DNA from: Candidatus Thiopontia autotrophica
GTDB taxonomy: Bacteria > Pseudomonadota > Gammaproteobacteria > GCF-002020875
Direction of reading: 5' to 3'
Assembly (NCBI GenBank): GCA_014384675.1
Contig: JACNFK010000023.1
Location: forward strand, 1-59,948
DNA length: 59,948 nt
In this document: positions 1-9,522 of the stretch, in pieces
Layout: every line of letters begins with the position of its first letter
Numbering within the stretch: the stretch's first letter is position 1
The notes under the pieces: model-generated
Database searches by the model: none
Told to the model about the DNA's origin: nothing
Seen by the model: only the letters and a program-made list of their open reading frames with translations
Made by a program: the position numbers and the translations under genes

Positions 1-959
<959 letters not shown>

Positions 960-1118
960 AATCACTGCGGCTGCTTGTGGCAGCCAATCTTTTCTCGAAT
1001 TGTTCGTAAGCTTCGAAAGAGTCCATTTCTGGACTTTTTCTAGGGTTACTTACAATCGATATTTCTTGCTTAGCAAGATACCGATGCAAGTACCCACACA
1101 AATTATCTGACCTGATTT

Positions 1119-1128
1119 TTAAAGAGCA
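1119..1128 (-). promoter_or_regulatory. rrn leader boxA antitermination signal
   Basis: On the minus strand this reads TGCTCTTTAA, the boxA core of gammaproteobacterial rrn leaders. It is followed by the conserved TGTGTGGGTACTTGCATCGG-type leader segment (about 1081-1104). In this family the site recruits NusB/NusE for antitermination. It lies about 160 nt upstream of the mature 16S 5' end, as expected. Confidence 0.85.
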
Positions 1129-1160
1129 TTTGCATGACTCACGTCGTGCAAGGAGGGCGT

Positions 1161-1188
1161 ATTCTACATCCCTCTATTCGACTGTCAA
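1161..1188 (-). promoter_or_regulatory. rrn promoter P2 (proximal)
   Basis: Minus strand: -35 TTGACA (1183-1188), a 16-bp spacer and -10 TAGAAT (1161-1166), followed by a GC-rich discriminator (ACGCCCTCC). A GC-rich discriminator is typical of stringently controlled rRNA promoters. It lies directly upstream of boxA. Confidence 0.8.
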
Positions 1189-1274
1189 CCACTAATTCAA
1201 ATTAATTTTTGGTGAACCCGAATTACCTGCTTTTGGTGCCGTTTTCAGCAACAACAATCTGAGCAGGGAGGCGC

Positions 1275-1302
1275 ATTCTACATCCTCAAAAACGCCTGTC
1301 AA
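1275..1302 (-). promoter_or_regulatory. rrn promoter P1 (distal)
   Basis: Minus strand: -35 TTGACA (1297-1302), a 16-bp spacer and -10 TAGAAT (1275-1280), with discriminator GCGCCTCCC. An A/T-rich stretch just upstream (1303-1320) could act as an UP element. The core hexamers, the spacer length and the last bases before the -10 (GGATG) match P2, so the two promoters look like a duplication. Apart from the promoters and boxA, 960-1333 holds only leader sequence. Confidence 0.8.
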
Positions 1303-1333
1303 CAGTTTTACAAAATAAAGTACCGGCTCTCGA

Positions 1334-2533
1334 TTATTTAACTGTAACCCTGGCAAATCTACGCTTGCCAACCTGATAAACCTGAGCCTCTCCAGGCATG
1401 ACTTTCAACTTCGTCTCCTCTATCTTCTCACCATCCACCTTGACTGCTCCCTGACGTATCATGCGTAGCGCATCAGAGGTGCTGGCGGTAAGCCCGGCCT
1501 CTTTCAATAAATTGGCAATAGCCAGGCCATCACCCTCTGCTATCAGTTCAACCTCATCCATCTCGTCCGGTATAGCGCCCTTACGGAAACGATTAATGAA
1601 ATTCTGCTCCGCCTGAGTCGCGTCATCTTGACTATGAAAGCGGGCCACAATCTCTTTTGCCAACTCTACTTTTGCATCTCTTGGATTGCCCCCATCCTCA
1701 ACACCTTTTCTGAGTGAAGCTATCTCCTCCATTGGACGAAAACTTAGCAGCTCAAAATACTTCCACATCAACTCATCCGAAACCGACATCAATTTTCCAA
1801 ACATCTCATCCGGGCTATCACTAACGCCAACATAATTATTCAGTGACTTTGACATCTTCTGCACGCCATCCAGTCCCTCAAGAATGGGCATAGTGATAAT
1901 TGTCTGTGGTGTCTGACCTTCCTGCTTTTGCAGCTCGCGCCCCATCAACAGATTGAACTTTTGATCAGTTCCTCCTAGCTCAACATCCGCTTTCAGCTCT
2001 ACAGAGTCCCACCCCTGAATAAGAGGATAGAGAAACTCATGAATCGCTATGGGCTGTCCACCCTTATAGCGCTTGTCAAAATCATCTCGCTCCAGCATCC
2101 GCGCAACGGTCAGTCTTGATGCAAGCTTGATCAGATCTGCGGCCGACTTCTCGCCCATCCATGATGAGTTGAATACAATAGTGGTCTTCTCGGGATCAAG
2201 GATCTTGAAGACCTGATGCTCATAGCTCTTCGCATTCTCCAATACATCATCACGAGTCAGCGGCTTTCTGGTGACATTTTTACCGGTCGGGTCACCAATC
2301 ATTCCGGTGAAGTCGCCGATCAAAAACATCACCTCATGTCCCTGATCCTGAAATTGACGTAACTTATTTATCAAAACAGTATGGCCAAGATGAAGATCTG
2401 GCGCTGTTGGGTCAAATCCTGCCTTGATGCGTAGCGGTCTCCCCTCTTTCAGCTTATCCACAAGCTCGGATTCAACCAGGATCTCCTCAGTCCCACGCCG
2501 AATCTCTTCCAATGACTCTTTTATTGATACCAT
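1334..2533 (-). CDS. tyrS: Tyrosyl-tRNA synthetase
   Basis: Class I aminoacyl-tRNA synthetase that charges tRNA-Tyr with tyrosine in the cytoplasm. A HIGH-type signature (HLGHT) sits near residue 47, KMSKS follows in the middle of the protein, and a C-terminal S4-like RNA-binding domain ends the chain. The KMSKS form and the length of about 399 aa fit the TyrZ-like bacterial subgroup. The open frame extends 20 codons upstream, but that extension has no family similarity. The ATG at 2531-2533 ([10 protein letters not shown]) gives the normal N-terminus, with a weak GAAGA ribosome site. It is transcribed toward the rrn promoters and is divergent from the secreted-protein gene at 2764. Confidence 0.93.
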   Translation of the reverse strand: MVSIKESLEEIRRGTEEILVESELVDKLKEGRPLRIKAGFDPTAPDLHLGHTVLINKLRQFQDQGHEVMFLIGDFTGMIGDPTGKNVTRKPLTRDDVLENAKSYEHQVFKILDPEKTTIVFNSSWMGEKSAADLIKLASRLTVARMLERDDFDKRYKGGQPIAIHEFLYPLIQGWDSVELKADVELGGTDQKFNLLMGRELQKQEGQTPQTIITMPILEGLDGVQKMSKSLNNYVGVSDSPDEMFGKLMSVSDELMWKYFELLSFRPMEEIASLRKGVEDGGNPRDAKVELAKEIVARFHSQDDATQAEQNFINRFRKGAIPDEMDEVELIAEGDGLAIANLLKEAGLTASTSDALRMIRQGAVKVDGEKIEETKLKVMPGEAQVYQVGKRRFARVTVK

Positions 2534-2681
2534 CTTGATCTTCACTCTATATTGATTATTCAGTTTTGAAGCGATAGCCGCGAAGAGTACCACAACTTTT
2601 AGCCACCCCTGGACTACATAAGGCGCTCAGACACCCATATCTGTACTCCCACAGCACACCAATTTAATAGTAATTTAATAC

Positions 2682-2710
2682 TTGACAATGTTATTGAATA
2701 CGACTATCAT
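2682..2710 (+). promoter_or_regulatory. Sigma-70 promoter of the sulfur-globule-like gene
   Basis: A consensus -35 TTGACA (2682-2687), a 17-bp spacer and -10 TATCAT (2705-2710) lie about 55 nt before the ATG at 2764. With the near-consensus hexamers and an A/T-rich 5' leader this looks like a strong promoter, which would suit an abundant structural protein. Confidence 0.75.
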
Positions 2711-2763
2711 TGCACCCGTAAAACAGATTTATTTTTATTTTATTAATTTTGATGGAGATTATC

Positions 2764-3096
2764 ATGAAAAAGATTATTGCTACTATTGCTCTTGTTGCTG
2801 TTGCTTCTAGCGCTTCTGCTTTCTTCGGTGGAGACAACGATAACCAGTCTGGTTACGGAACTGGTTCTGCTGACGGTGCTTTTGACGGACGTGGACGTGG
2901 CGCTGGTAAGGGAAATGCTGACGCAGAAGGTAACTTCAGCATGACTATCAACGCTTCTGGTAAGGGTTCTTCTAACATGGAAGCTGACATGGACGCTGCT
3001 GAGAATGCACGTTTTGACGGTAAGAGCGACATCCGTACTGAGTCTAGCCCTTCTTACCCATACTATGGTGCTCCTGTAGCTCCTGCTGCTCAGTAA
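2764..3096 (+). CDS. Small secreted Gly/Asp/Asn-rich protein, sulfur-globule-protein-like
   Basis: A 110-residue protein with a clear Sec signal peptide: MKK, a hydrophobic core, then SASA with cleavage before FFGGD. The mature part is low-complexity, rich in Gly, Asp, Asn, Ser and Ala, with an aromatic and Pro-rich tail (SYPYYG followed by VAPAAQ). This resembles small proteins annotated as sulfur globule family in sulfur-oxidising Gammaproteobacteria, which coat periplasmic sulfur deposits. The resemblance is by composition and signal peptide, not a firm domain match. I chose the ATG at 2764 because a GGAG ribosome site lies 6 nt upstream; an upstream TTG at 2749 has none. Codons are strikingly uniform (GCT, TCT and GGT favoured), as in highly expressed genes. 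It is monocistronic, with its own promoter and terminator. Confidence 0.6.
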   Translation: MKKIIATIALVAVASSASAFFGGDNDNQSGYGTGSADGAFDGRGRGAGKGNADAEGNFSMTINASGKGSSNMEADMDAAENARFDGKSDIRTESSPSYPYYGAPVAPAAQ

Positions 3097-3116
3097 GACC
3101 TAGTCTTCTTAGTTGC

Positions 3117-3154
3117 AAAAACCCCGTACGATCTACGATCGTACGGGGTTTTTT
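3117..3154 (+). terminator. Rho-independent terminator of the secreted-protein gene
   Basis: A perfect 12-bp stem (3122-3133 with 3137-3148), a 3-nt TAC loop and a run of six T. It starts about 20 nt after the stop codon. The A-run on the left side makes it potentially bidirectional. Confidence 0.95.
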
Positions 3155-3188
3155 ATGCCCAACACATATTGAAAAACAGATTAAAGCT

Positions 3189-3269
3189 CTAGAGCGAGAG
3201 CACCATCGCTGTTGTTACTGTTACAAAAACTGCACAAACCACCATAAACGAGATAATGAATCTATCCAA
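3189..3269 (-). CDS. Possible 26-residue single-pass membrane peptide
   Basis: A short frame with a TTG start at 3267-3269, preceded at 6 nt by a consensus AAGGAG ribosome site, and ending in TAG (3189-3191). The product begins MDRFIISFMVVC and is hydrophobic almost throughout, with one Asp and one Arg at the N-terminus, so it would form one transmembrane helix. A sigma-70-like promoter sits about 60 nt upstream. The design recalls YnhF- and CydX-like small membrane proteins, but I do not recognise a family. The only evidence is the ribosome site, promoter and hydrophobicity. Nothing else coding is seen between 3155 and 3500. Confidence 0.4.
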   Translation of the reverse strand: MDRFIISFMVVCAVFVTVTTAMVLSL

Positions 3270-3325
3270 AATTCTCTCCTTAATGTAAAAGCAATAAACC
3301 ACTCAAAAGATGCGTGATCAGAGGG

Positions 3326-3354
3326 ACTCTAACGACTTTGCCATGTACTGTCCA
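3326..3354 (-). promoter_or_regulatory. Possible promoter for the small membrane peptide
   Basis: Minus strand: TGGACA (3349-3354), a 17-bp spacer and TAGAGT (3326-3331). It points at the AAGGAG/TTG pair near 3270. It is a moderate match and could be chance. Confidence 0.4.
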
Positions 3355-3501
3355 GTGTTTTACCAGATATGTTTTTTCTTATATTTATCAATATGATAAG
3401 CAAATACGTTCATGCATAAATTCTGCTAAATAGCAAAAAATTTATACTGGATGCAATAGTCCCTGGTGCATGGTGACAGCAAAAGAGGTGGTCGATAAAA
3501 G

Positions 3502-3578
3502 TGGCGCGCCCGAAGGGATTCGAACCCCTGACTTCCACCTCCGGAGGGTGGCGCTCTATCCAGCTGAGCTACGGGCGC
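3502..3578 (-). tRNA. tRNA-Arg (CCG anticodon)
   Basis: Read on the minus strand, a complete 77-nt cloverleaf including an encoded CCA. The acceptor GCGCCCG (3572-3578) pairs with CGGGCGC, the D-arm contains AGCTCAGCTGGATAGAGC, the anticodon stem CCACC/GGTGG encloses loop CTCCGGA (anticodon CCG), and the T-arm carries GGTTCGAATCC. It lies about 40 nt downstream of comM on the same strand. Confidence 0.95.
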
Positions 3579-3616
3579 ATGCTCAATCTACAGGTGGTGC
3601 ATTCTACTTGAAGAGG

Positions 3617-5125
3617 TTAACTATCTCGATCCATTTTTCTATATGAGAGCGCCTCTGCAATATGCCTCATTTCAACCCAGCGATCCTCTGCAAGGTCAGC
3701 AATCGTCCTGGCCACCCTTAATACCCGGTGATATGCACGTGCGGACAGCCCCAGAGAATCAATCGCATCAATCAAAAACTGCTTCTCCTCCTGCCCAAGA
3801 CCACACGCCTCTTCCAGTTGATCACCCTGAAGCTGACTATTTGGAACACTCTGACGCTTTATCTGTATCTCTCTTGCACTTTTGACCCGCCGCCTTACCT
3901 GGCTACTATCCTCAACATTATCCTCTCTCTCCCCTGCCAACATTTCAGCAGGGATACGTGCGACCTCAATCTGCAGATCAATTCTATCTAGCAATGGTCC
4001 TGAAATCTTTCCCTTATAGCGCTGAATTTGGTCTGGAGTACAGTGACACTTGCCTGATCGATCACCATAATAACCACACGGACATGGATTCATGGCGGCA
4101 ATCAATTGGAAACGTGCAGGAAACTCCACCTGTGCCGCCGCACGAGAGATGGTAATTTTTCCTGACTCCATAGGCTCTCTCAGTACCTCCAACACACTAC
4201 GAGAAAACTCTGGAAGCTCATCAAGAAAGAGAACTCCATGATGAGATAGTGAGATCTCTCCTGGCCTAGGACGCCCCCCACCACCCACCAGAGCAACTGC
4301 CGATGCAGTGTGGTGTGGTGTTCTAAAAGGTCTAACTCCCCAACGGGATGCATCAAACTGTGGACTGTTTATTGAGTAGATGGTGGCGCTCTCTAGCGCC
4401 TCCTGCTCACCCATTTCAGGCAAAATGCCAGGCATTGTAGAGGCCAGCAGCGTCTTTCCAGTACCCGGCGGGCCACTCATAAGCAGATTATGTGAGCCCG
4501 CAGCGGCAATCTCCAGAGCTCTTCTGGCTATATGCTGCCCACGCACCTGTGATAGATCAGGAACCTGCTGCTTCTCGATCTCCGCAACATTGATCTCAAC
4601 AGCAGGAAGAGGCGTCTCATCAACAAAAAATGAGACCACTTGTTGCAAGGTTGTGGCCGGGTAAAAATTTAAGTCGGAGACGTGTGATGCCTCAGTCGCA
4701 TTCTTTTCCGGAAGTATCAAGGCTCGACCAACATCACGAGCCTTAAGTGCCGCAGGGAGCACGCCTCTAACCTCCCGAATGGCGCCATCCAGAGCCAGCT
4801 CACCAATAAACTCAAAAGAGTGCAATTTCTCCGGCTGGATCACTCCAGAAGCCGCAAGAACCCCCATTGCAATTGCCAAATCAAGCCTTGCGCCAGATTT
4901 TGGCAGATCGGCCGGCGCAAGATTTATGGTTACCCTTCTCTGTGGAATCTTGAAACCAGAACTGATCAGTGCACCACGTACACGATCCTTTGCCTCTCTC
5001 ACCGCAGCCTCAGGTAGTCCAATTATTGATATGCCTGGCAGGCCTCCGCTCAGCAATACCTCAACCACAACCTCAGGCGCCTCAATACCAGAGATTGCAC
5101 GACTATTCACGGCTGCCAATGACAC
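3617..5125 (-). CDS. comM: ComM/YifB-family Mg-chelatase-like AAA+ ATPase
   Basis: A 502-aa protein. Its N-terminal Lon-protease-like fold is followed by a Mg-chelatase AAA+ core with Walker A (GPPGTGKT, about residue 217), Walker B (LFLDE) and the conserved zinc-like CPCGYYGD segment, then a C-terminal YifB domain. In competent bacteria ComM is a hexameric helicase that promotes branch migration during integration of transformed DNA. The GTG start at 5123-5125 has an AGGAG site 7 nt upstream. It is divergent from fetA across only 41 bp. Length and motifs are complete. Confidence 0.92.
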   Translation of the reverse strand: MSLAAVNSRAISGIEAPEVVVEVLLSGGLPGISIIGLPEAAVREAKDRVRGALISSGFKIPQRRVTINLAPADLPKSGARLDLAIAMGVLAASGVIQPEKLHSFEFIGELALDGAIREVRGVLPAALKARDVGRALILPEKNATEASHVSDLNFYPATTLQQVVSFFVDETPLPAVEINVAEIEKQQVPDLSQVRGQHIARRALEIAAAGSHNLLMSGPPGTGKTLLASTMPGILPEMGEQEALESATIYSINSPQFDASRWGVRPFRTPHHTASAVALVGGGGRPRPGEISLSHHGVLFLDELPEFSRSVLEVLREPMESGKITISRAAAQVEFPARFQLIAAMNPCPCGYYGDRSGKCHCTPDQIQRYKGKISGPLLDRIDLQIEVARIPAEMLAGEREDNVEDSSQVRRRVKSAREIQIKRQSVPNSQLQGDQLEEACGLGQEEKQFLIDAIDSLGLSARAYHRVLRVARTIADLAEDRWVEMRHIAEALSYRKMDRDS

Positions 5126-5166
5126 AAAACACTCCTCAGAATTTATTTTGGATACAATAACACGCT

Positions 5167-5775
5167 ATGGATGGCCTCTCTCTTAAACAGCTAGCAACCG
5201 ATCATATTGGTCCTATCGACCTCTCCATTAACCTTGGGCACAGTATCGGTCTTTTTGGCCCATCAGGCTCGGGCAAAACTTTACTGCTCCGTGCAATCGC
5301 TGATCTTGATCCACACCAGGGAGAAATCACCCTGGCCGGCAAATCCCAGATCCAATACATACCAAAACTCTGGCGTCGACATGTTGCATTTTTTGCTACT
5401 GAAAGTCAGTGGTGGGGAGAGACTGTAAAAGAACACATGCCCGGACCGGTAGTTCCATGGCTGGAGATGTGTGGTTTTGACCAAACGGCGTTACAGTGGT
5501 CTGTTAACCGCCTGTCAAGCGGAGAGAAGCAGAGACTTGCCATTGTCCGTCAACTTGCACTATTACCGTCAGTACTGTTACTGGATGAGCCAACCTCTAG
5601 CCTTGACACAAGAAATGGACAACGCATTGAAAAGATGTTGCTTCAATACCAGCTACAGAGAGAGGCCGTATTGATTTGGGTAAGCCATGACAGAGAACAG
5701 TTACTGCGGGTTACTCAACGACAGTTTGAGATGAGTGAAGGAAAAATCCAGGAGATTACAAAACATGCCACCTGA
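5167..5775 (+). CDS. fetA: ABC transporter ATP-binding protein, FetA/YbbL type
   Basis: A 202-aa single ABC domain: Walker A GPSGSGKT (about residues 31-38), signature LSSGEKQR, Walker B LLLDEPTSSLD and the H-loop VSHDREQ. It pairs with the membrane protein encoded immediately downstream. In E. coli FetAB is reported as an iron exporter that protects against oxidative stress; the substrate here is inferred from the pair only. The end of the gene overlaps fetB by 11 bp, so the two are translationally coupled. The 41-bp gap to divergent comM must hold both 5' regions. Confidence 0.85.
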   Translation: MDGLSLKQLATDHIGPIDLSINLGHSIGLFGPSGSGKTLLLRAIADLDPHQGEITLAGKSQIQYIPKLWRRHVAFFATESQWWGETVKEHMPGPVVPWLEMCGFDQTALQWSVNRLSSGEKQRLAIVRQLALLPSVLLLDEPTSSLDTRNGQRIEKMLLQYQLQREAVLIWVSHDREQLLRVTQRQFEMSEGKIQEITKHAT

Positions 5776-6577
5776 GACAACATATTCACTTATTCAATTA
5801 ACCCCAACCGATTTATTGCTTGCAGCCATATTGATTCTATTGGTTGCAGTTATCTCCCTGATAAACAAGATTAACATTGAAAATAAAATCATATTTTCAT
5901 CTATCAGAGCCACCCTTCAACTACTGTTTATAGGTCTCGTTCTACAAACACTGTTCAATCACAGCAATCTGCTATGGGTAGCAATAATGTCCATGATCAT
6001 GGTACTGCTGGCAGGCAGAGAGATTCATGTAAGGCAGCAGAGAAAACTATCTGGTGGCTGGGGCTTCATGACTGGAACAGTCGCCATGTTTCTCTCCTCA
6101 ATGGTCACAGCCCTTTTTGCTCTGTTGGTAATTATTGAACACGACCCATGGTATCACCCTCAATATGCCATCCCTCTGCTTGGAATGTTACTGGGCAATA
6201 CCATGAATGGAATATCTCTGGGAATGGACAGACTGACCAGCAGCGTCTGGCAACAGCACAGGATTTTAGAGGCTCGTCTGGCTCTTGGTGAAAGCGCACA
6301 AGAGGCCATTCGCAAACTACGAGATGATGCCATTCGCACCGGCATGATTCCGATTTTGAATGCCATGGCTGCTGCAGGTGTTATAAGTCTGCCAGGAATG
6401 ATGACTGGTCAGATTCTCTCTGGAACCCCTCCAATTGAGGCCGTGAAATACCAGATTCTCATTCTGTTTCTCATTGCAGGAGGGACTGGACTAGGTGTCA
6501 TGGCATCCGTTTCTGTCTCATCAAGACGTTTTTTTGACACAAGAGACCGTCTCAGAATGGAACGCCTCTCTAGTTAA
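5765..6577 (+). CDS. fetB: FetB/YbbM-family ABC permease (UPF0014)
   Basis: A 270-aa inner-membrane protein with about seven hydrophobic helices and the family hallmark region (LGMLLGNTMNGISLGMDR, then EARLALGES and the AIRTGMIPILN coupling segment). It is the permease partner of the preceding ATPase. The open frame starts earlier (5735), but the ATG at 5765 has an AGGAG site about 10 nt upstream and gives the normal N-terminus (MPPETTYS). It ends 32 bp before the convergent SPOR gene, with no clear terminator between them. Confidence 0.87.
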   Translation: MPPETTYSLIQLTPTDLLLAAILILLVAVISLINKINIENKIIFSSIRATLQLLFIGLVLQTLFNHSNLLWVAIMSMIMVLLAGREIHVRQQRKLSGGWGFMTGTVAMFLSSMVTALFALLVIIEHDPWYHPQYAIPLLGMLLGNTMNGISLGMDRLTSSVWQQHRILEARLALGESAQEAIRKLRDDAIRTGMIPILNAMAAAGVISLPGMMTGQILSGTPPIEAVKYQILILFLIAGGTGLGVMASVSVSSRRFFDTRDRLRMERLSS

Positions 6578-6609
6578 GCGCGTTAATTCAATAGGTTATA
6601 ATGTTAGCA

Positions 6610-7188
6610 CTATCGTGCTTGAGAATTTGAAACATACTTTTTGAGAAACGACTTATATCCCGCACTGTTTAGACGCTGCTTTTCATGATCAGCACTTGAG
6701 AAACTTTGGTACGGGCCAACATCTACTCTATAGAGCGCACCTTTAGAGGTTTTATCTCTATTTATCTGGACATTTTCAAAGCCATTAAGGATTAGCTCAG
6801 CCTTCTGTTTATCAGCAGCCTCTTTGCTGCGAAACGCACCCAACTGAATCAAGTAATTCCCTCTCGGGGTTGATGATCTCTTTACTGGCTGCTTTTTCTT
6901 GCCACTCTTCTTCGAAGAGCTCTCTGATTGTTTCCTGGGCCTCTCCTCAACACCTGCGTACTCCTCCTCCGGTAGCATGGAAAAGAAGTCAAACTGAAAC
7001 TTATCCTCGCTCTCCTGCCCTGCCTTCTTGCCCTTGTCACCATCCTGTTTCACGCTCTGTTTAGGCTCTGGCTCTGCCGGCATCTTCAGCCAATACAGAT
7101 ACCCCCCAAAGATACCCGCAGCAACCAGTGCCAACAGAATAATTGCTGATCCGGAAGATTTCCCTATCATCTTGTGCAGAGCAACCAT
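6610..7188 (-). CDS. SPOR-domain membrane protein
   Basis: A 192-aa protein with a short cytoplasmic N-terminus, one transmembrane helix (about residues 13-32), a charged low-complexity Lys/Glu/Ser linker (about 35-105) and a C-terminal SPOR domain (about 108-186: YLIQLGAFRSKEAADKQKAE region). SPOR domains bind denuded glycan strands at the division septum, as in FtsN and DedD. The start codon overlaps the argS stop as TAATG, so it is translated from the argS message; an argS-SPOR arrangement is common in Gammaproteobacteria. Whether it is the true FtsN of this organism cannot be told from the sequence. Confidence 0.85.
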   Translation of the reverse strand: MVALHKMIGKSSGSAIILLALVAAGIFGGYLYWLKMPAEPEPKQSVKQDGDKGKKAGQESEDKFQFDFFSMLPEEEYAGVEERPRKQSESSSKKSGKKKQPVKRSSTPRGNYLIQLGAFRSKEAADKQKAELILNGFENVQINRDKTSKGALYRVDVGPYQSFSSADHEKQRLNSAGYKSFLKKYVSNSQAR

Positions 7189-8945
7189 TACATCTCTTCC
7201 GGCGCCGATACGCCCAGCAGCCTCAAACCATTAACAAATACCTGCCGCGCAGCCAGAATAAGAGTTATTCGTGCATTCCTCAACACCTGATCATCCACCA
7301 GAAACTGATGTGCGTTGTAGTATGTATGCAACTCATGGGCAAGATCACGCAGATAATGTGCCAACTGGTGTGGCTCACGCTGAAGTGCTGCACTCTCCAG
7401 CAACTCTGAATAACGTGATATTCCAACCATCAATATCTTTTCATGCGACTCAGTTAACAGGTGAAGATTTGACTCTCCCTCTTCCTGACTCCACTCCATC
7501 CCTTTTTCACCCATCTGTCGCATTACGCTATGAATTCGCGCATGGGCATACTGAATATAGTAAACCGGGTTTTCTGATGATTGAGAGCGCGCAAGATCCA
7601 GATCAAAATCCATATGCTGCTCGCTCTTTCTTAGTACATAGAAGAACCTTGCAGCATCATTACCAACCTCAGACCTCAGCTCTCTGAGAGTTACAAAAGA
7701 ACCGCTCCTCGTGGACATCTGCACCTTCTCACCGCCCCGATAGAGTGATGCAAACTGCACCAACAATATCTCTAGCCGATCCGGCTCCTGCCCCATGGCC
7801 GCAAGACCTGCCCGCACCCGTGGCACATAGCCATGATGATCTGCACCCCATATATTTATCATCCTGTCAAAGCCACGATTAAGCTTGTTCATATGATAGG
7901 CAATATCTGATGCAAAATAGGTCTTGAGGCCATTGTCACGAACTACAACACGATCCTTCTCATCACCATAGTTTGTAGAACGAAACCAGAGCGCGCCATT
8001 TTGCTCATATATATCATCACTGGCCTGCAGCTTCTCAATAGCCTGATCAACAGTGCTGTCGTCCATCAACGACTGTTCTGAAAACCACTCATCGTAGATC
8101 ACGCCAAATTCAGCAAGATCATCTCTGATATCTCCCAGGATGGCACTGATTGCTGCATGGTGAATCTGGGAATACTGCTCACTCCCCAGCAGACTACGCG
8201 CCTGAAATATAAGACCATCTATATGCGCCTCTTTATCTCCATCTGGCTCATCCTCAGGGACCCCATCCATCACAACATCAACTGGATGCAAAAACAGCTC
8301 TCCCTGCTCGCGATGGAGCGTTGCTGCAATATCCCAGATATAGTCACCCTGATATCCGTTAACCGGGAACACCACCTCCTCACCACAAAGATCGAGATAA
8401 CGCATCCATACACTGGCCGTCAAAATATCCATCTGACGGCCCGCATCATTTACGTAGTACTCACAGTGAACTTGATAACCAGTTGCTCGCAACAGGCTGG
8501 CTGTTGCCGCACCATAGGCAGCCCCACGCCCGTGACCAACATGGAGCGGTCCGGTCGGGTTGGCAGAGACAAACTCCATTACCACCTTCTCATCACCACC
8601 AACATCACTTTCACCATACTTGTCCCCAACACGCAGGACCTCACTAATCACCTCTCCATAAGCTGCATCAGAGAGATAGAAGTTAATAAATCCGGGGCCT
8701 GCAATCTCTGTTTTTACTACCTGCTCCGATTCTGGCAGGGCCCCCACAATTTTCTGCGCCAGTTCCCGTGGGTTTGTTTTAGCCTGTTTTGCCAAAACCA
8801 TAGCCATATTGGTGGCAAAATCACCATGACTCTGGTCTCTTGTGCGCTCAATAAGAACAGCAGGGTCGCTCTCCAGCTGAAGGACACCTGACTCACAGAG
8901 ATGAGCCAATGCAGACTCAACAAGTTGTTTTAGTTGTTGCTTCAC
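7188..8945 (-). CDS. argS: Arginyl-tRNA synthetase
   Basis: A 585-aa class I synthetase that charges tRNA-Arg. The N-terminal Add-1 domain covers about residues 1-90. The HIGH motif is HVGHGRGA (about 134-141), after the conserved VEFVSANPTGPLHVGH region. The C-terminal DALR anticodon-binding domain ends in the LLGVSAPEEM typical of ArgS. The start is GTG at 8943-8945 with only a weak ribosome site. A CCG-anticodon tRNA-Arg substrate is encoded at 3.5 kb. It is coupled to the SPOR gene downstream. Confidence 0.96.
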   Translation of the reverse strand: MKQQLKQLVESALAHLCESGVLQLESDPAVLIERTRDQSHGDFATNMAMVLAKQAKTNPRELAQKIVGALPESEQVVKTEIAGPGFINFYLSDAAYGEVISEVLRVGDKYGESDVGGDEKVVMEFVSANPTGPLHVGHGRGAAYGAATASLLRATGYQVHCEYYVNDAGRQMDILTASVWMRYLDLCGEEVVFPVNGYQGDYIWDIAATLHREQGELFLHPVDVVMDGVPEDEPDGDKEAHIDGLIFQARSLLGSEQYSQIHHAAISAILGDIRDDLAEFGVIYDEWFSEQSLMDDSTVDQAIEKLQASDDIYEQNGALWFRSTNYGDEKDRVVVRDNGLKTYFASDIAYHMNKLNRGFDRMINIWGADHHGYVPRVRAGLAAMGQEPDRLEILLVQFASLYRGGEKVQMSTRSGSFVTLRELRSEVGNDAARFFYVLRKSEQHMDFDLDLARSQSSENPVYYIQYAHARIHSVMRQMGEKGMEWSQEEGESNLHLLTESHEKILMVGISRYSELLESAALQREPHQLAHYLRDLAHELHTYYNAHQFLVDDQVLRNARITLILAARQVFVNGLRLLGVSAPEEM

Positions 8946-8957
8946 TAATGTCTCACT

Positions 8958-9512
8958 CTAGCCACGTACCAGTGGCTCTTCTACATCCTGACGTGCCTCT
9001 CTGCCCAGCAGAGCCTCAATCAATTCAAGCGCAAAATCCATTGCAGTCCCCGGCCCTCGTGAGGTTATGACTTTACCATCGGAAACCACGTCAGCATCCT
9101 CAATAATATTGGCAGATGTCCCCTGCAAGAAGCCTGGATAACTGGTGGCCTCTTTACCATTTAACACCCCGGCATCAGCCAACACCTTTGGTGCCGCACA
9201 AATTGCTGCTGTATATCTATCTTCAGCTGCCATTTTCTGAACCAGCTTATGGATACGTGGATCTGCATTTAGATGATCCGCCCCTGGCAGGCCACCGGGC
9301 AACACAACCATCTCATAATCTTGTTGCAGAGCTTCATCAAGTGACATATCTGCAATGTGCACGGTGTCACGACTGGCTTTAATTGGGCCATCACTCAGTC
9401 CGGCAACCACTACCTTGATCCCTGCTCGTCGCAACAGATCAACAATGGTTATTGCTTCCAGCTCTTCAAACCCCTCTGCCAGTGGAACCAATACAGAAAT
9501 ATCACTACCCAT
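8958..9512 (-). CDS. DJ-1/PfpI family protein (YajL-like)
   Basis: A 184-aa DJ-1-fold protein. The nucleophile-elbow cysteine is in AAICAAP (Cys105) and the partner glutamate lies in LAEGFEELEA (about Glu16). Members act as glyoxalase/deglycase-like or redox-protective proteins; the exact activity is not settled for this subgroup. It sits 12 bp before argS and 10 bp after the S41 protease gene on the same strand, so ctpA, this gene, argS and the SPOR gene probably form one transcript. Confidence 0.85.
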   Translation of the reverse strand: MGSDISVLVPLAEGFEELEAITIVDLLRRAGIKVVVAGLSDGPIKASRDTVHIADMSLDEALQQDYEMVVLPGGLPGADHLNADPRIHKLVQKMAAEDRYTAAICAAPKVLADAGVLNGKEATSYPGFLQGTSANIIEDADVVSDGKVITSRGPGTAMDFALELIEALLGREARQDVEEPLVRG

Positions 9513-9522
9513 TGATCTATCC

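Noticed and set aside
8157-8891. A 244-codon plus-strand frame within argS
   Set aside because: Fully antisense to argS, with low-complexity, unrecognisable translation.
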